The notes under the pieces: model-generated | Database searches by the model: none | What the model was told of the DNA's origin: nothing | What the model saw: only the letters and a program-made list of their open reading frames with translations | Program-made: the position numbers and the translations under genes | Part shown: in pieces, positions 54,233-63,622 of the stretch | How the letters are laid out: each line of letters starts with the position of its first letter | Position numbering within the stretch: position 1 is the first letter of the stretch | From: Aurantimonas endophytica | GTDB taxonomy: Bacteria; Pseudomonadota; Alphaproteobacteria; Rhizobiales; Rhizobiaceae | NCBI RefSeq assembly: GCF_014196845.1 | Contig: NZ_JACIEM010000005.1 | Span: forward strand, 496,001-560,000 | Length of the DNA: 64,000 nt | Direction: 5' to 3'

Positions 54233-55924
54233 ATGGAGGCGACGAGCCCGAGCGTGGAATACAGCCTGGAGATGCTGAAGGCGGAGGCGATGGTCACCGC
54301 CCCGGTCGCCGCGTCCGACTATCTGATCATCCTGCCTATCCTCGTCTGCTTCATCTTCGGCGCCGGCCTCCTGATGATGCGCAAGCGCGTGACCCAGCAG
54401 GCCTATTTCGCGATACCGGGACTCGTCCTGCTGTTCGCCATCGACGTCGCGGTGCTCCTCAAGGTCGCGGCCGAGGGGCCATGGACGATGATGATGGGGG
54501 GCTGGAAGCCGCCTTTCGGCATCGCCTTCACCGTCGACATGATGGGGGCGCTCTTCCTGGCTGTCTCGGGTTTCGTCGCGCTGGCCTGCGGCATCTATGC
54601 GGTCGCGTCGATCAGCAGCACCGAGCGGCGCTACGGCTTCTTCCCGTTCATGTTCCTGATGATGGGCGGGGTATCGGGGGCGTTCCTCACCGGCGACGTC
54701 TTCAACCTCTATGTCTGGTTCGAGGTGCTGCTGATCGGCTCGTTCGGCTTGCTGATCCTCGGCTCCCAGCACAACCAGCTCGACGGCGCCACGAAATACT
54801 GCTTCCTCAACCTCGTCGGCACGACGCTGTTCCTGATCGCTACCGGCTATCTCTACGGCGTGTTCGGCACGCTCAACATGGCTGACATCGCCATCAAGGC
54901 GGCGGCGATGGAGAACGACAGCGCCGTCTACGTCATCGGCGTGCTCTATCTGGCCTCGCTGTCGCTGAAGGCGGCGGCGTTCCCGTTGAATTTCTGGCTG
55001 CCGGCCTCCTACCACACACCGCGCTTCGTGGTGTCGGCGCTGTTTGCCGGGCTGCTGACCAAGGTGGGCGTCTACGCGCTGATCCGTCTCCTGCTGATGC
55101 TGTTCCCGGTCGAACATGCGGGCGTCACACCCGTGATCGCCTGGATCGCCGGCCTGACGATGATGGTGGGCGCGCTCGGGGCGCTGGCCCAGAGCGACCT
55201 GAGACGGCTCCTGAACTACATGGTCATCGCCGGCATCGGCACGATCATGGCGGGGCTCGCCTTGCCGCAGGTCGCAGAGGTGATGGTGGCGCAGGCGGGA
55301 CCCGCAGGTGAACTCGCGGCGGCGGCTTCGACGGCGGCCGGCGCGATGCAGACGGGCCTTTCCGGGTCGATCTATTACGCGCTGCATTCGATCGTGGTGA
55401 TGACGGCGCTGTATCTGACGGCTGGTGTCGCGGCGTCGCTGACGGGGTCGTCGTCGCTTGCGCAGATGGGCGGGCTGTGGCGCAGCACGCCGCTGCTCGC
55501 CGCCCTAATGCTGGTCTTCCTGTTCGCCGTTTCCGGGCTGCCGCCCTTCTCCGGCTTCTGGCCGAAGGTCGCGCTGGTGCGGGCGACGATCATTGCCGAC
55601 ATGCCCTGGCTCGCGGCCGCCATCCTGGTCTCGGGATTTCTGATGACCGTGGCCAGTGCCCGGATCTTCGCGCTGGCCTTCTGGCGCCCCGCGCCGGAGG
55701 TGGCGGAAGCGAGCGGCACCGAAGCAGCGCAGGCGCCGCATCCCTCGGCCCCGGCGCCCGGTCTCTACGGTTCCTGGTCGCTGGTCCCGCTCCTCGGCCT
55801 GACGGTCTTCGTGCTGGCTGCAGGCCTCTGGCCGGAATGGCTGGCACGGTTGACCGACGCGGCGGCAGCAGGCGTCATCGACCCTGCGGCCTATCTGTCG
55901 TCGGTGTTCGGAGACGCCCCATGA
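54233..55924 (+). CDS. mrpD: Mrp antiporter subunit D
   Basis: This protein of about 563 residues is the second NuoM/N-like subunit, with about 14 membrane helices. It carries the proton-path lysine region in SLKAAAFPLNFWLPASYHTPRFVVSALFAGLLTKVG. Family members start close to SDYLIILPIL, so the true start could be 54233, 54284 or 54290; GGCGGAGGCG precedes the last. The segment before the first helix is therefore uncertain. The stop overlaps mrpE (ATGA). Confidence 0.93.
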   Translation: MEATSPSVEYSLEMLKAEAMVTAPVAASDYLIILPILVCFIFGAGLLMMRKRVTQQAYFAIPGLVLLFAIDVAVLLKVAAEGPWTMMMGGWKPPFGIAFTVDMMGALFLAVSGFVALACGIYAVASISSTERRYGFFPFMFLMMGGVSGAFLTGDVFNLYVWFEVLLIGSFGLLILGSQHNQLDGATKYCFLNLVGTTLFLIATGYLYGVFGTLNMADIAIKAAAMENDSAVYVIGVLYLASLSLKAAAFPLNFWLPASYHTPRFVVSALFAGLLTKVGVYALIRLLLMLFPVEHAGVTPVIAWIAGLTMMVGALGALAQSDLRRLLNYMVIAGIGTIMAGLALPQVAEVMVAQAGPAGELAAAASTAAGAMQTGLSGSIYYALHSIVVMTALYLTAGVAASLTGSSSLAQMGGLWRSTPLLAALMLVFLFAVSGLPPFSGFWPKVALVRATIIADMPWLAAAILVSGFLMTVASARIFALAFWRPAPEVAEASGTEAAQAPHPSAPAPGLYGSWSLVPLLGLTVFVLAAGLWPEWLARLTDAAAAGVIDPAAYLSSVFGDAP

Positions 55925-56391
55925 CCATGCTGCTGTTCAACCTCGTCCTGGCGCTGATGTGGGTGGTCGTCTCCGGCTCGTTCACCCTCCTGAATCTTCT
56001 GTTCGGCTTCCTGCTCGGCGCCGCGGCTCTGTATCTGATCCGCGAAGAGGGCAACATGAGTTATATCGGGCGGGCGCGGCTCGGTTTCTCGCTGTTCCTC
56101 CTGTTCCTGCTCGAGCTGCTCAAGTCGGCGTGGCGGGTGGCGGTCATGGTGCTCAGCCCCAACATGAACCTGAAGCCGGGGATCCTGGCCTTCCCGCTCA
56201 GGGTCAAGAGCGATGCGGAGATCACGCTGCTCGCCAACATGATCACCCTGACGCCGGGGACGTTGTCGATCGACGTCTCGGAAGACCGGTCGACACTCTA
56301 CGTCCATGCTTTCGACTGCTCCGATCCCGAGGCGGCAAAGGCCGACATCCGTGACGGGTTCGAAGCCAAGATCCTGGAGGTCTTCCGATGA
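55921..56391 (+). CDS. mrpE: Mrp antiporter subunit E
   Basis: This 156-residue subunit has two or three N-terminal membrane helices and a cytoplasmic C-terminal domain. It has the conserved block [20 protein letters not shown] seen across MrpE. Both ends overlap neighbours by four bases. It is needed for full antiport activity and complex assembly in characterised systems. Confidence 0.94.
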   Translation: MTMLLFNLVLALMWVVVSGSFTLLNLLFGFLLGAAALYLIREEGNMSYIGRARLGFSLFLLFLLELLKSAWRVAVMVLSPNMNLKPGILAFPLRVKSDAEITLLANMITLTPGTLSIDVSEDRSTLYVHAFDCSDPEAAKADIRDGFEAKILEVFR

Positions 56392-56750
56392 ACCTGCATG
56401 ATTTCGCCGTCGCGTTCTTCGCGCTGGCGCTCACCGGCGCGCTAGTCCTGCTCTGCATCGCCTTCCTGCTGACGGTAACCCGCATCCTGCTGGGGCCGAC
56501 CCTGCCGGACCGGGTGCTGGGCCTGGACGTGCTGACCAACGTGGCGATCGGCTTCATCGCGGTGATCGCACTCGACAGCGGCTATACGCTCTACGTGGAC
56601 GTCGCGATCGGGCTTTGTCTCGTCGGTTTCCTGGCCACCGTCGCCTTTGCGCGTTTCATACTCTCGCGCGGCAAGACGGAGCACTTGCGGCGCGAGGCGC
56701 GTGCGGGGATCGACGCCGAAGCCGGCCTTTCGGGAGGCCAGCGGCCATGA
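56388..56750 (+). CDS. mrpF: Mrp antiporter subunit F
   Basis: This 120-residue subunit has three membrane helices. Its core is [20 protein letters not shown], with the aspartate known to be conserved in MrpF. The C-terminal tail is hydrophilic. Overlaps of four bases with mrpE and mrpG keep the operon translationally coupled. Confidence 0.94.
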   Translation: MNLHDFAVAFFALALTGALVLLCIAFLLTVTRILLGPTLPDRVLGLDVLTNVAIGFIAVIALDSGYTLYVDVAIGLCLVGFLATVAFARFILSRGKTEHLRREARAGIDAEAGLSGGQRP

Positions 56751-57154
56751 TCGGTGACCTCGTCCTGATCCTCGCCGGGCTGCTTGTCCTGGCCGGCTCC
56801 GCCTTCGCCGCGGTCGCCGCACTCGGCATCCTTCGCCTGCCCGACGTCTATACGCGCATGCACTCGGCTTCCAAGGCTGGCGCAGTCGGGGCGGGGATGC
56901 TGCTCCTGGCGCTGGCGCTGACCGCCGACTCGACGCCCACGGCGCTCAGGGCGCTGGCTGCCGTCGTATTCATCCTGCTGACCGCGCCGCTCGCCGCCCA
57001 TCTCCTCGCCAAGGCGGCCTATTCGGTCGGCTACAAGCTTGGACCGGAATCGGTTCTCGACGAGATGCCGCCACCGCGGCCGACGAATGTCGGCACAGAC
57101 GCGCCAGCGGACGCGCGCAATGCCTCGCCGCAGCCGGCGATCGATCAGCCGTGA
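56747..57154 (+). CDS. mrpG: Mrp antiporter subunit G
   Basis: This 135-residue subunit has three membrane helices and the block [20 protein letters not shown] typical of MrpG. A proline- and aspartate-rich tail follows. It completes mrpABCDEFG, so the window encodes a whole sodium (or potassium)/proton antiporter used for pH and salt homeostasis. The next gene starts 25 bases later. Confidence 0.94.
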   Translation: MIGDLVLILAGLLVLAGSAFAAVAALGILRLPDVYTRMHSASKAGAVGAGMLLLALALTADSTPTALRALAAVVFILLTAPLAAHLLAKAAYSVGYKLGPESVLDEMPPPRPTNVGTDAPADARNASPQPAIDQP

Positions 57155-57179
57155 TGCGCAACGGCTGCGGGGTCGCTTG

Positions 57180-57578
57180 ATGGCCGCGCTGCTCGTCCTG
57201 TTTGCCGGGCTGTTCGGCGCAGCCGGCGTCGCCGGCGCGGCGCTCGCAGCGCATGGCGGGGATGTGCGGCTGGTGGCCACCGCCGCCGCCATCGCGCTCG
57301 TTCATGCACCGGCGTTGCTTGGTCTGGCGGCCCTGCGGCCATTCTTGGGACGCTGGGCAGACGCAGGCGGGCTGGTGATGATCGTCGGGACGCTGCTGTT
57401 CTCGGGCGATCTCGCCGCCCGCGTCGTCCTCGGCGACCGGCTGTTTGCCAATGCGGCGCCGATCGGCGGCGGACTGCTCATCGCCGCCTGGTCGATCGTC
57501 GCCCTGTCGGGGCTGGTGCAGGCGTTGCGCACGGGGCGCACTGGCGATGGCAGGGGGGCCGACGATGAACGGCTTTGA
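57180..57578 (+). CDS. DUF423 family membrane protein
   Basis: This 132-residue protein has four hydrophobic segments and resembles the DUF423/YwdK family. Typical parts are LFGAAGVAGAALAAHG near the start and LFSGDLAARVVLGDRLFANAAPIGGGLLIAAW. The function is unknown. Its position directly behind mrpG suggests co-transcription. Its end overlaps the SDR gene by 14 bases. Confidence 0.85.
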   Translation: MAALLVLFAGLFGAAGVAGAALAAHGGDVRLVATAAAIALVHAPALLGLAALRPFLGRWADAGGLVMIVGTLLFSGDLAARVVLGDRLFANAAPIGGGLLIAAWSIVALSGLVQALRTGRTGDGRGADDERL

Positions 57579-58350
57579 CGCGAGCCTGTTCGCAGGCAAG
57601 ACGATCGTGGTGACCGGCGCCGGCCGCGGTATCGGCGCCGCCGTCGCGCGGGCATTTCTCGCCTGTGGCGCGACGGTCGTCGCCCATGCCGGGCGTTCGC
57701 TCGAGCATGCCGAGGCGGACCTTCTCGCCGACCTGCTGCCGGCGCAACGCGATCGGCTGACGCTATTGACCGGCGACCTTGCCGCCATCGATGGCGGCGA
57801 TCGGCTTGCCGCGGAAGTTCTCGCTTCGGCGTCGGGACCGATCCACGTGCTCGTCAACAATGCAGGAACCATGGGCGGGCGGGTCGCGGCCGTGGACGTG
57901 ACGCCGGTGCAATACGACAAGGTGCTCGACCTCAACATCCGCTCGGTGGTGGCACTGACCACGGCGCTGCTGCCGGCGCTGAAGGCGGCGGGCGGCGCCG
58001 CGATCGTCAACACCTCGTCGATCTCGGCGACGATCGGCGGCAGCCCCGGCTCGTCGCTCTATTCGGCTTCCAAGGCCTTCATCTCGACCTGGACGCGGGC
58101 GCTGGCCAAGGAGCTCGCGCCCGACGGCATTCGCGTCAACGCGGTCTCGCCCGGCACGATCATGACGGATTTCCACCGGCGCTATTCTTCGCCGGAGAAG
58201 CTAGAGGCGACCGCCGCAGCGATCCCCCTGCGCCGGCTCGGCACAGCCGAGGAATGCGCGCCGGCCTATCTGTTCCTGGCGAGCGATAGCCTGTCGGGCT
58301 ACGTCACCGGGCAGGTCATCGAGGTCAATGGCGGCCAGTTCATGGGCTGA
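57565..58350 (+). CDS. Short-chain dehydrogenase/reductase
   Basis: This 261-residue classical SDR has the TGAGRGIG nucleotide-binding motif, NNAG, and the catalytic serine with YSASK (tyrosine and lysine). It ends VNGGQFMG. It is an NAD(P)-dependent oxidoreductase in the FabG-like group; the substrate cannot be told. ATG 57565 follows a GGGGGG run and overlaps the end of the DUF423 gene. Confidence 0.88.
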   Translation: MNGFDASLFAGKTIVVTGAGRGIGAAVARAFLACGATVVAHAGRSLEHAEADLLADLLPAQRDRLTLLTGDLAAIDGGDRLAAEVLASASGPIHVLVNNAGTMGGRVAAVDVTPVQYDKVLDLNIRSVVALTTALLPALKAAGGAAIVNTSSISATIGGSPGSSLYSASKAFISTWTRALAKELAPDGIRVNAVSPGTIMTDFHRRYSSPEKLEATAAAIPLRRLGTAEECAPAYLFLASDSLSGYVTGQVIEVNGGQFMG

Positions 58351-58380
58351 CGCGACGCGTCGCGAGCCTGTCTGACGATC

Positions 58381-58899
58381 TTACCAGCCAGCCGTGCCCG
58401 GCGGTCCCTTGAACTGCCCCGCGACGTGGCTGGTGATCCAGCCGCCGTAGAAGCTGCCCTCCTGCGGGGTGACCTTCTCGCCGTCGACGAAGCAGGCATC
58501 CACACGCCCCGGATAGAACGCCACGTAGCCGGTGGCGGGAGCGAAGTCGGGCGCCGGGTGCGGATATGACCACGCCGCGTCATGCGACGCATGCTCGCCC
58601 TCGACCAGGTCGAAATACACCGCGCCGCCCTTCCATTCGCACAGCGTCCGCGCCGATGACGGCCTCAGGATGCCGGCCTCGATGTCGTCGGGCGGAAAGT
58701 AGTACGAGGGCGGATGGCTGGTCTCGATCGCCCGGAACCCGCGCCGCGTCTCGGCGATGGTCCGTCCGGCGAACTGCACCACCAGATGAAACGAGACAGG
58801 CTCGAGCCGGGCAGGGCGGGGAAAGTCCCAGACGCTCTCCTGGCCGGGGCGGACCGGATCGGGGGTGGCGGGCAGGCGCGGGGGACGGGTCAATCGCAT
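58381..58899 (-). CDS. DUF427 domain protein
   Basis: This 172-residue protein carries one full DUF427 domain, a small beta-rich fold. The blocks PSYYFPPDDIEAGILRPS, LCEWKGGAVYFDL and WSYPHPAPDF are typical. The family has no proven function. It lies alone on the minus strand, converging with the SDR gene. Confidence 0.87.
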   Translation of the reverse strand: MRLTRPPRLPATPDPVRPGQESVWDFPRPARLEPVSFHLVVQFAGRTIAETRRGFRAIETSHPPSYYFPPDDIEAGILRPSSARTLCEWKGGAVYFDLVEGEHASHDAAWSYPHPAPDFAPATGYVAFYPGRVDACFVDGEKVTPQEGSFYGGWITSHVAGQFKGPPGTAGW

Positions 58900-58978
58900 G
58901 AGGCGAAGATAGTGCCGGACGCTCAGGTGTCCGCCGCGACATATCGCCGGGCGGACGCGCGAGCGCCCACCGCGCGGC

Positions 58979-60613
58979 TCACATCGAGACGATCTCGCGG
59001 GTGGCGTCGAAGGCGATGTCCTTGTTGCGGTCCATCATGAAGCGCAGGTCCCAGCTGTCCTTGCAGAGATAGACCGGCCGCCCGTCGCGGTCGCGCGAGA
59101 CATGGGTGATGTTCTCGCGGATGAAGGCCTGCAGCTTCGCGTCGTTCTCCGAGCGGATCCAGCGCGCGACGTTGAACGGCACCGGCTCGAAGCTGACATC
59201 GGCCTTGTACTCGCCGGCGATGCGCGAGGCGAGCACGTCGAGCTGCAGCGGCCCGACGACGCCGACGATCCAGTCCGAGCCGATCGACGGGCGGAACACC
59301 TGCACGAGGCCTTCCTCGGCGAGATCCTCCAGGCCCCGGCGCAGCTGCTTCAGCTTCATCGAGTCTTCCAGCCGCACCCGCCGCAGCACTTCCGGCGCGA
59401 AGGCCGGCAGGCCGGTGAAGCGGAAATTCTCGCCCTCGGTCAGCGTGTCGCCGACGCGGAGCGTGCCGTGGTTCGGGATGCCGATGACGTCGCCGGCATA
59501 GGCCTCCTCGGTCAGCGCCCGCTCCTGGGCGAAAAAGTAGATCGGGTTGGATACGGCGAGTTGCTTGCCGGACCGCACGTGGTCGAGCTTCATGCCGCGC
59601 CGGAAATGGCCCGAGCAGAACCGCACGAAGGCGACGCGGTCGCGGTGCTTGGGGTCCATGTTGGCCTGCACCTTGAAGACGAAGCCGGAGACCTTGTCGC
59701 CATCGGGATCGACCGGTCCCTTGTCGGAGGGCTGCGGGCGCGGCGACGGGGCGTGCTCGGCTATCACGTCCATCAGCTGGTCGACGGCGAAGTTCTGCAG
59801 CGCGCTGCCGAAGATCACCGGCGTTAGATGGCCCTGCCGGTAGGCCTCGGGGTCGAAGTCGGCATAGCCTTCGGCGGCGAGTTCGGCTGAATCGCGAAAG
59901 CCCGCGTAGATGTCCGCCGGCAGCGCCTTGACCAGCGCCGGGTCGTCGAGTCCGCCGTCGTAATGCACGGTCTTGTCGCTGCCGGCGAACAGGAAGTCGT
60001 TGCTGGCAAGATTGTAGCAGCCCTTGAACAGCCCGCCCTGGCCGACCGGCCAGACCAGCGGCGCCACGGTGAGCGCCAGCTGCTCCTCGATCTCGTCGAG
60101 CAGTTCGAACGGGTCGCGGCCCTCGCGGTCGACCTTGTTGACGAAGGTGATGATCGGGATATCGCGCAGCCGGCAGATCTCGAACAGCTTGCGGGTCTGC
60201 GCCTCGATGCCCTTGGCCGCGTCGATCACCATGATCGCGCTGTCGACGGCGGTCAGCGTGCGGTAGGTGTCCTCGGAGAAGTCGCTATGGCCCGGCGTGT
60301 CGAGCAGGTTGAAGGTGATGCCGTCGCGCTCGAAGGTCATCACCGACGAGGTCACGGAGATGCCGCGGCTCTTCTCGATGTCCATCCAGTCGGACTTGGC
60401 GCGCCGGCCGTTGCCCTTGGAGCGCACCGCCCCGGCCATCTCGATGGCGCCGCCGGCCAGCAGCAGCTTCTCCGTCAGCGTCGTCTTGCCGGCATCGGGA
60501 TGGGAGATGATCGCGAAGGTGCGGCGGCTGTGGTGCCCGACAGCTTCTTCCTTCGGCGCTGTGGCCGGAATCGTCTCGGAAAGGGCAGTCGCGCTCAAGA
60601 TGTCATTCCCCAT
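58979..60613 (-). CDS. prfC: Peptide chain release factor 3
   Basis: This 544-residue translational GTPase removes RF1 and RF2 from the ribosome after termination. Motifs are SHPDAGKTTLTE (P-loop), DTPGHSDF and NKVDREGRD, with the RF3-specific C-terminal domains after the EF-Tu-like domain 2. ATG 60613 is chosen because the preceding 47 codons of open frame are arginine- and proline-rich and unlike the family. About 30 residues before the G domain still form an unusual N-terminal extension, so a later start is possible. Confidence 0.94.
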   Translation of the reverse strand: MGNDILSATALSETIPATAPKEEAVGHHSRRTFAIISHPDAGKTTLTEKLLLAGGAIEMAGAVRSKGNGRRAKSDWMDIEKSRGISVTSSVMTFERDGITFNLLDTPGHSDFSEDTYRTLTAVDSAIMVIDAAKGIEAQTRKLFEICRLRDIPIITFVNKVDREGRDPFELLDEIEEQLALTVAPLVWPVGQGGLFKGCYNLASNDFLFAGSDKTVHYDGGLDDPALVKALPADIYAGFRDSAELAAEGYADFDPEAYRQGHLTPVIFGSALQNFAVDQLMDVIAEHAPSPRPQPSDKGPVDPDGDKVSGFVFKVQANMDPKHRDRVAFVRFCSGHFRRGMKLDHVRSGKQLAVSNPIYFFAQERALTEEAYAGDVIGIPNHGTLRVGDTLTEGENFRFTGLPAFAPEVLRRVRLEDSMKLKQLRRGLEDLAEEGLVQVFRPSIGSDWIVGVVGPLQLDVLASRIAGEYKADVSFEPVPFNVARWIRSENDAKLQAFIRENITHVSRDRDGRPVYLCKDSWDLRFMMDRNKDIAFDATREIVSM

Positions 60614-60848
60614 TTGGCCTGCGGACAGTGCCGATGTGCCGGGCGGCCGACGGCGTCGCCCATGCGGCGCCACCTCCGTCACCTCTCGCATCGATGCCGG
60701 CAACTCGCGGGAAATAGTCGTTTTCTGCCGTGATTGCACGCGGCAGCGCTTCATTTCCGCGATTTGACCGCAGAATCCGCCGGCTCGACCGATGATCCGG
60801 CGACGTCCAGTCGGATCTTTGCCTTGTCTGCCGTGCCCGCAGTCCGCG

Positions 60849-61940
60849 CTACCGCCGCTTCGAGCGACGCTCCAGGTAGCTCAGCAAGAGGGCGGCGGGG
60901 ACCGCGAAGGCGAGACTGCCCGCCGAGTGGCGCTTGCGCTCTTCCCGCTGCGGTCTCTCGTTCGGGACCTCGTCCGCGCCGCCGTCATCGGGTCCGTCGG
61001 CGACCGTATCGGCCATCCGGGCACCTCGGTTGCCCATCCGCTGATCCGGCGGGGTCGTCGTGTCCTTGGCGGTCTGGTGCTCCATTTCGCTGTTCAGCTC
61101 CGCCCCGACGATGAGGATCGTCACCGCCAGCCAGATCCACGTCAGGAAGCCGATCAAGGCTCCAAGCGAGCCATAAGTCTCGTTGTAGGAGCCAAAATTC
61201 GCAACGTAATAGGAGAACAGCGCAGAGACGGCCACCACGACGACGACGGAGAGGATCGTGCCGGGGGTAATCCACTCCCACCGGGCGTTCTCCCGGTCGG
61301 GTCCCCAGCGGAACAACGCGGCAGCGGCCAGCGAGGCAAGCATGATCAGCCCGACAAAGGAGCCGATGCGGATCAGCCATTCCGCCGCGCTGCCGAGGCC
61401 GACAAACCCGAGGACGGTCGGAACGACGACGACCACGCCGATCATGCAGATGACGCCGACGATGGCCGAGAGCGTGAAGATCAGCGAGATCGCGGTGATC
61501 TTGATGAAGCTGCGTGTCTCCCTCTCGTTATAGGCGACGTTCATCGCCTGGAAGAGCGACTTCATGCCGGCATTGGCGCTCCACAGAGCGATCGCCAGGG
61601 AGATGGCAAAGGTGACGCCGAGCGTCGTGCGGCCGCCGGCGGCCAGCCGCTCCATCTGTTCGTTGAGGATCTCCATGCCGCCGCCCGGCACGAAGCCGCT
61701 CAGCGCCTGGGCATGTTCCTGGACGGTCGCGGGATCGGCGAACAGCCCGTAGATCGAGATCAACGCGGAGAGGCTCGGGACCATCGCGAGCAGCAGATAA
61801 TAGGTGACGCCCGCCGCGATCAGCATGACGCGGTCCTCGTTGATCTCGCTGTAGACCCGCCAGAGGATCTCCTTCCAGCCGCGTGCGGGAATGTCGGACG
61901 GTGTCGTGGCGTCGCGGCCGCGGGAGGAGGATGAACTCAT
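60849..61940 (-). CDS. YihY/BrkB family inner-membrane protein
   Basis: This 363-residue protein has six membrane helices and the family core LIAAGVTYYLLLAMVPSLSALISIYGLF near its first helix. The GSYNETYGSLGALIGFLTWIWL segment is near the end of the domain. A hydrophilic acidic stretch (about 300-340) is followed by a final hydrophobic segment and a basic tail, which is unusual for the family. The role is unknown; the name ribonuclease BN is a historical error. ATG 61940 is the likely start. Confidence 0.88.
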   Translation of the reverse strand: MSSSSSRGRDATTPSDIPARGWKEILWRVYSEINEDRVMLIAAGVTYYLLLAMVPSLSALISIYGLFADPATVQEHAQALSGFVPGGGMEILNEQMERLAAGGRTTLGVTFAISLAIALWSANAGMKSLFQAMNVAYNERETRSFIKITAISLIFTLSAIVGVICMIGVVVVVPTVLGFVGLGSAAEWLIRIGSFVGLIMLASLAAAALFRWGPDRENARWEWITPGTILSVVVVVAVSALFSYYVANFGSYNETYGSLGALIGFLTWIWLAVTILIVGAELNSEMEHQTAKDTTTPPDQRMGNRGARMADTVADGPDDGGADEVPNERPQREERKRHSAGSLAFAVPAALLLSYLERRSKRR

Positions 61941-62085
61941 GGGGCTGTCTCGATGCACGTCATGGGAAGGGGCGAGGAGGAACGATGGCCGCAATGTCCT
62001 CAGCACAACGGCAGGCTCCCTCTGCCGTTCCCGCCATGGCCGCGAGCCTGCATAGACAGCTACCCAGCCACACGCTGCCGCGTTT

Positions 62086-62101
62086 TTGATCGTCCGGTCA
62101 A
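62086..62101. promoter_or_regulatory. RutR-like palindrome upstream of preT
   Basis: TTGATCGTCCGGTCAA matches 11 of the 14 fixed positions of TTGACCA-NN-TGGTCAA, the RutR consensus as I recall it. The symmetry extends to TTTTTGA...TCAAAAA (62083-62104). It lies about 90 bases before a pyrimidine-degradation operon, the expected target of a RutR/PydR-type TetR regulator. A TTGACG hexamer at 62106 may be the -35 element, so the site would overlap the promoter. Confidence 0.5.
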
Positions 62102-62192
62102 AAATTTGACGGCTCGAAAAATTCGGATCATTCTAAATTCGTCCCGACGCGACATGCGACGCTTCGGACCGAAGCGCCTGGGGAGTGCCGCG

Positions 62193-63611
62193 ATGAACGA
62201 AGCCCACCCGATCCGACCCGACATCGCCGCCGGACGGCTCGACCGGGCGGCGCTCGCCCGCAACTTCTCGGACATCCACCCGCCGCTGGAGGCGCACGAA
62301 GCCCTGGTCGAGGCCGACCGCTGCTATTTCTGCTACGACGCGCCCTGCATGACGGCCTGTCCGACCTCGATCGACATCCCGCTGTTCATCCGCGAGATCC
62401 AGGCCGGCAACCCGACCGGCGCGGCCAAGACCATCCTCTCCTCGAACATCCTTGGCGGGATGTGCGCCCGCGTCTGCCCCACCGAAACACTCTGCGAAGA
62501 GGTATGCGTGCGTGAGATCGCCGAGGGCAAGCCGGTGAAGATCGGGCTGCTGCAGCGCTACGCCACCGACATCATGATGGAGAAGGGCGGTCATCCCTTC
62601 GAACGGGCAGAACCGACGGGCAAGCGCGTCGCCGTGGTCGGCGCGGGACCCGCCGGCCTTTCCTGCGCCCACCGCCTGGCAATGCTCGGCCACGATGTCA
62701 CGCTTTACGAGGCGCGCCCGAAGCCCGGCGGCCTCAACGAGTACGGCATCGCCGCCTACAAGGCGACGGAGGACTTCGCGCAGCGGGAGGTCGAGTTCAT
62801 CCTGGCGATCGGCGGCATCACGCTGGAGACCGGCAAGCTGCTCGGCCGCGACCTTCATCTCGCCGAGCTGCGTCGCGACTTCGACGCGGTCTTCCTCGGC
62901 CTCGGACTTGCCGGGGTGAATGCGCTCGGCGCGGAAGGCGAGCAAAGTCGCGGCAGCCGCGACGCCGTCGCCTGGATCGCCGAATTGCGTCAGGCAAGCG
63001 ACATGGCCACGCTCCCGGTCGGGCGCCGCGTCGTCGTCATCGGGGGCGGCATGACCGCCATCGACGCGGCCGTGCAGGCCCGCGGGCTCGGGGCGGAGGA
63101 GGTGACCATCGCCTATCGCCGAGACCAGCCGGCGATGAACGCTTCCGGCTACGAGCAGGAGATCGCCCAGACGCGCGGCGTCCATATTCGCTGCAATCTG
63201 CAGCCGAAGCGCGTGCTTGCCCATGGGGGGCAGGTCGTCGGCGTCGAATTCGAGCGGACGCGCCTGGACGGGGAAGGGCGCCTTTCCGGGACCGGTGAGG
63301 TGGTAACGATCGCCGCCGACCAGGTGTTCAAGGCGATCGGACAGGTTTTCGAGCCGGAAGGCACTTCTGCCGAAGGTTCTGCGGTGGCGCTCGAAAAGGG
63401 CCGCATCAAGGTCGACGCGGAGCGCCGCACCAGCCTCTCCGGCGTCTGGGCCGGCGGCGACTGCATCGCCGGCGGCGACGATCTCACCGTCGTCGCCGTC
63501 GAGGACGGCAAGATCGCCGCCGCCAGCATCCATGCCGCTCTGTCGGCTCCGGCCGGCCTGCTGTCGCGGGCGCTGGATGCGGTCAAGACTGCAATTCCCG
63601 GCAGGGCGTGA
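62193..63611 (+). CDS. preT: NAD(P)-dependent dihydropyrimidine dehydrogenase subunit PreT
   Basis: This 472-residue flavoprotein passes electrons between NAD(P)H and PreA in reductive uracil/thymine catabolism. The N-terminal region carries cysteine clusters CYFCYDAPCMTACP and CARVCPTETLCEEVC for two 4Fe-4S centres. An FAD motif VAVVGAGPAGLSC and an NAD motif VVVIGGGMTAIDAA follow. ATG 62193 follows GGGGAGTG. It is more like the small subunit of glutamate synthase than other oxidoreductases, but the preA neighbour fixes its role. Confidence 0.94.
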   Translation: MNEAHPIRPDIAAGRLDRAALARNFSDIHPPLEAHEALVEADRCYFCYDAPCMTACPTSIDIPLFIREIQAGNPTGAAKTILSSNILGGMCARVCPTETLCEEVCVREIAEGKPVKIGLLQRYATDIMMEKGGHPFERAEPTGKRVAVVGAGPAGLSCAHRLAMLGHDVTLYEARPKPGGLNEYGIAAYKATEDFAQREVEFILAIGGITLETGKLLGRDLHLAELRRDFDAVFLGLGLAGVNALGAEGEQSRGSRDAVAWIAELRQASDMATLPVGRRVVVIGGGMTAIDAAVQARGLGAEEVTIAYRRDQPAMNASGYEQEIAQTRGVHIRCNLQPKRVLAHGGQVVGVEFERTRLDGEGRLSGTGEVVTIAADQVFKAIGQVFEPEGTSAEGSAVALEKGRIKVDAERRTSLSGVWAGGDCIAGGDDLTVVAVEDGKIAAASIHAALSAPAGLLSRALDAVKTAIPGRA

Positions 63612-63622
63612 GGAGCAGAGTC

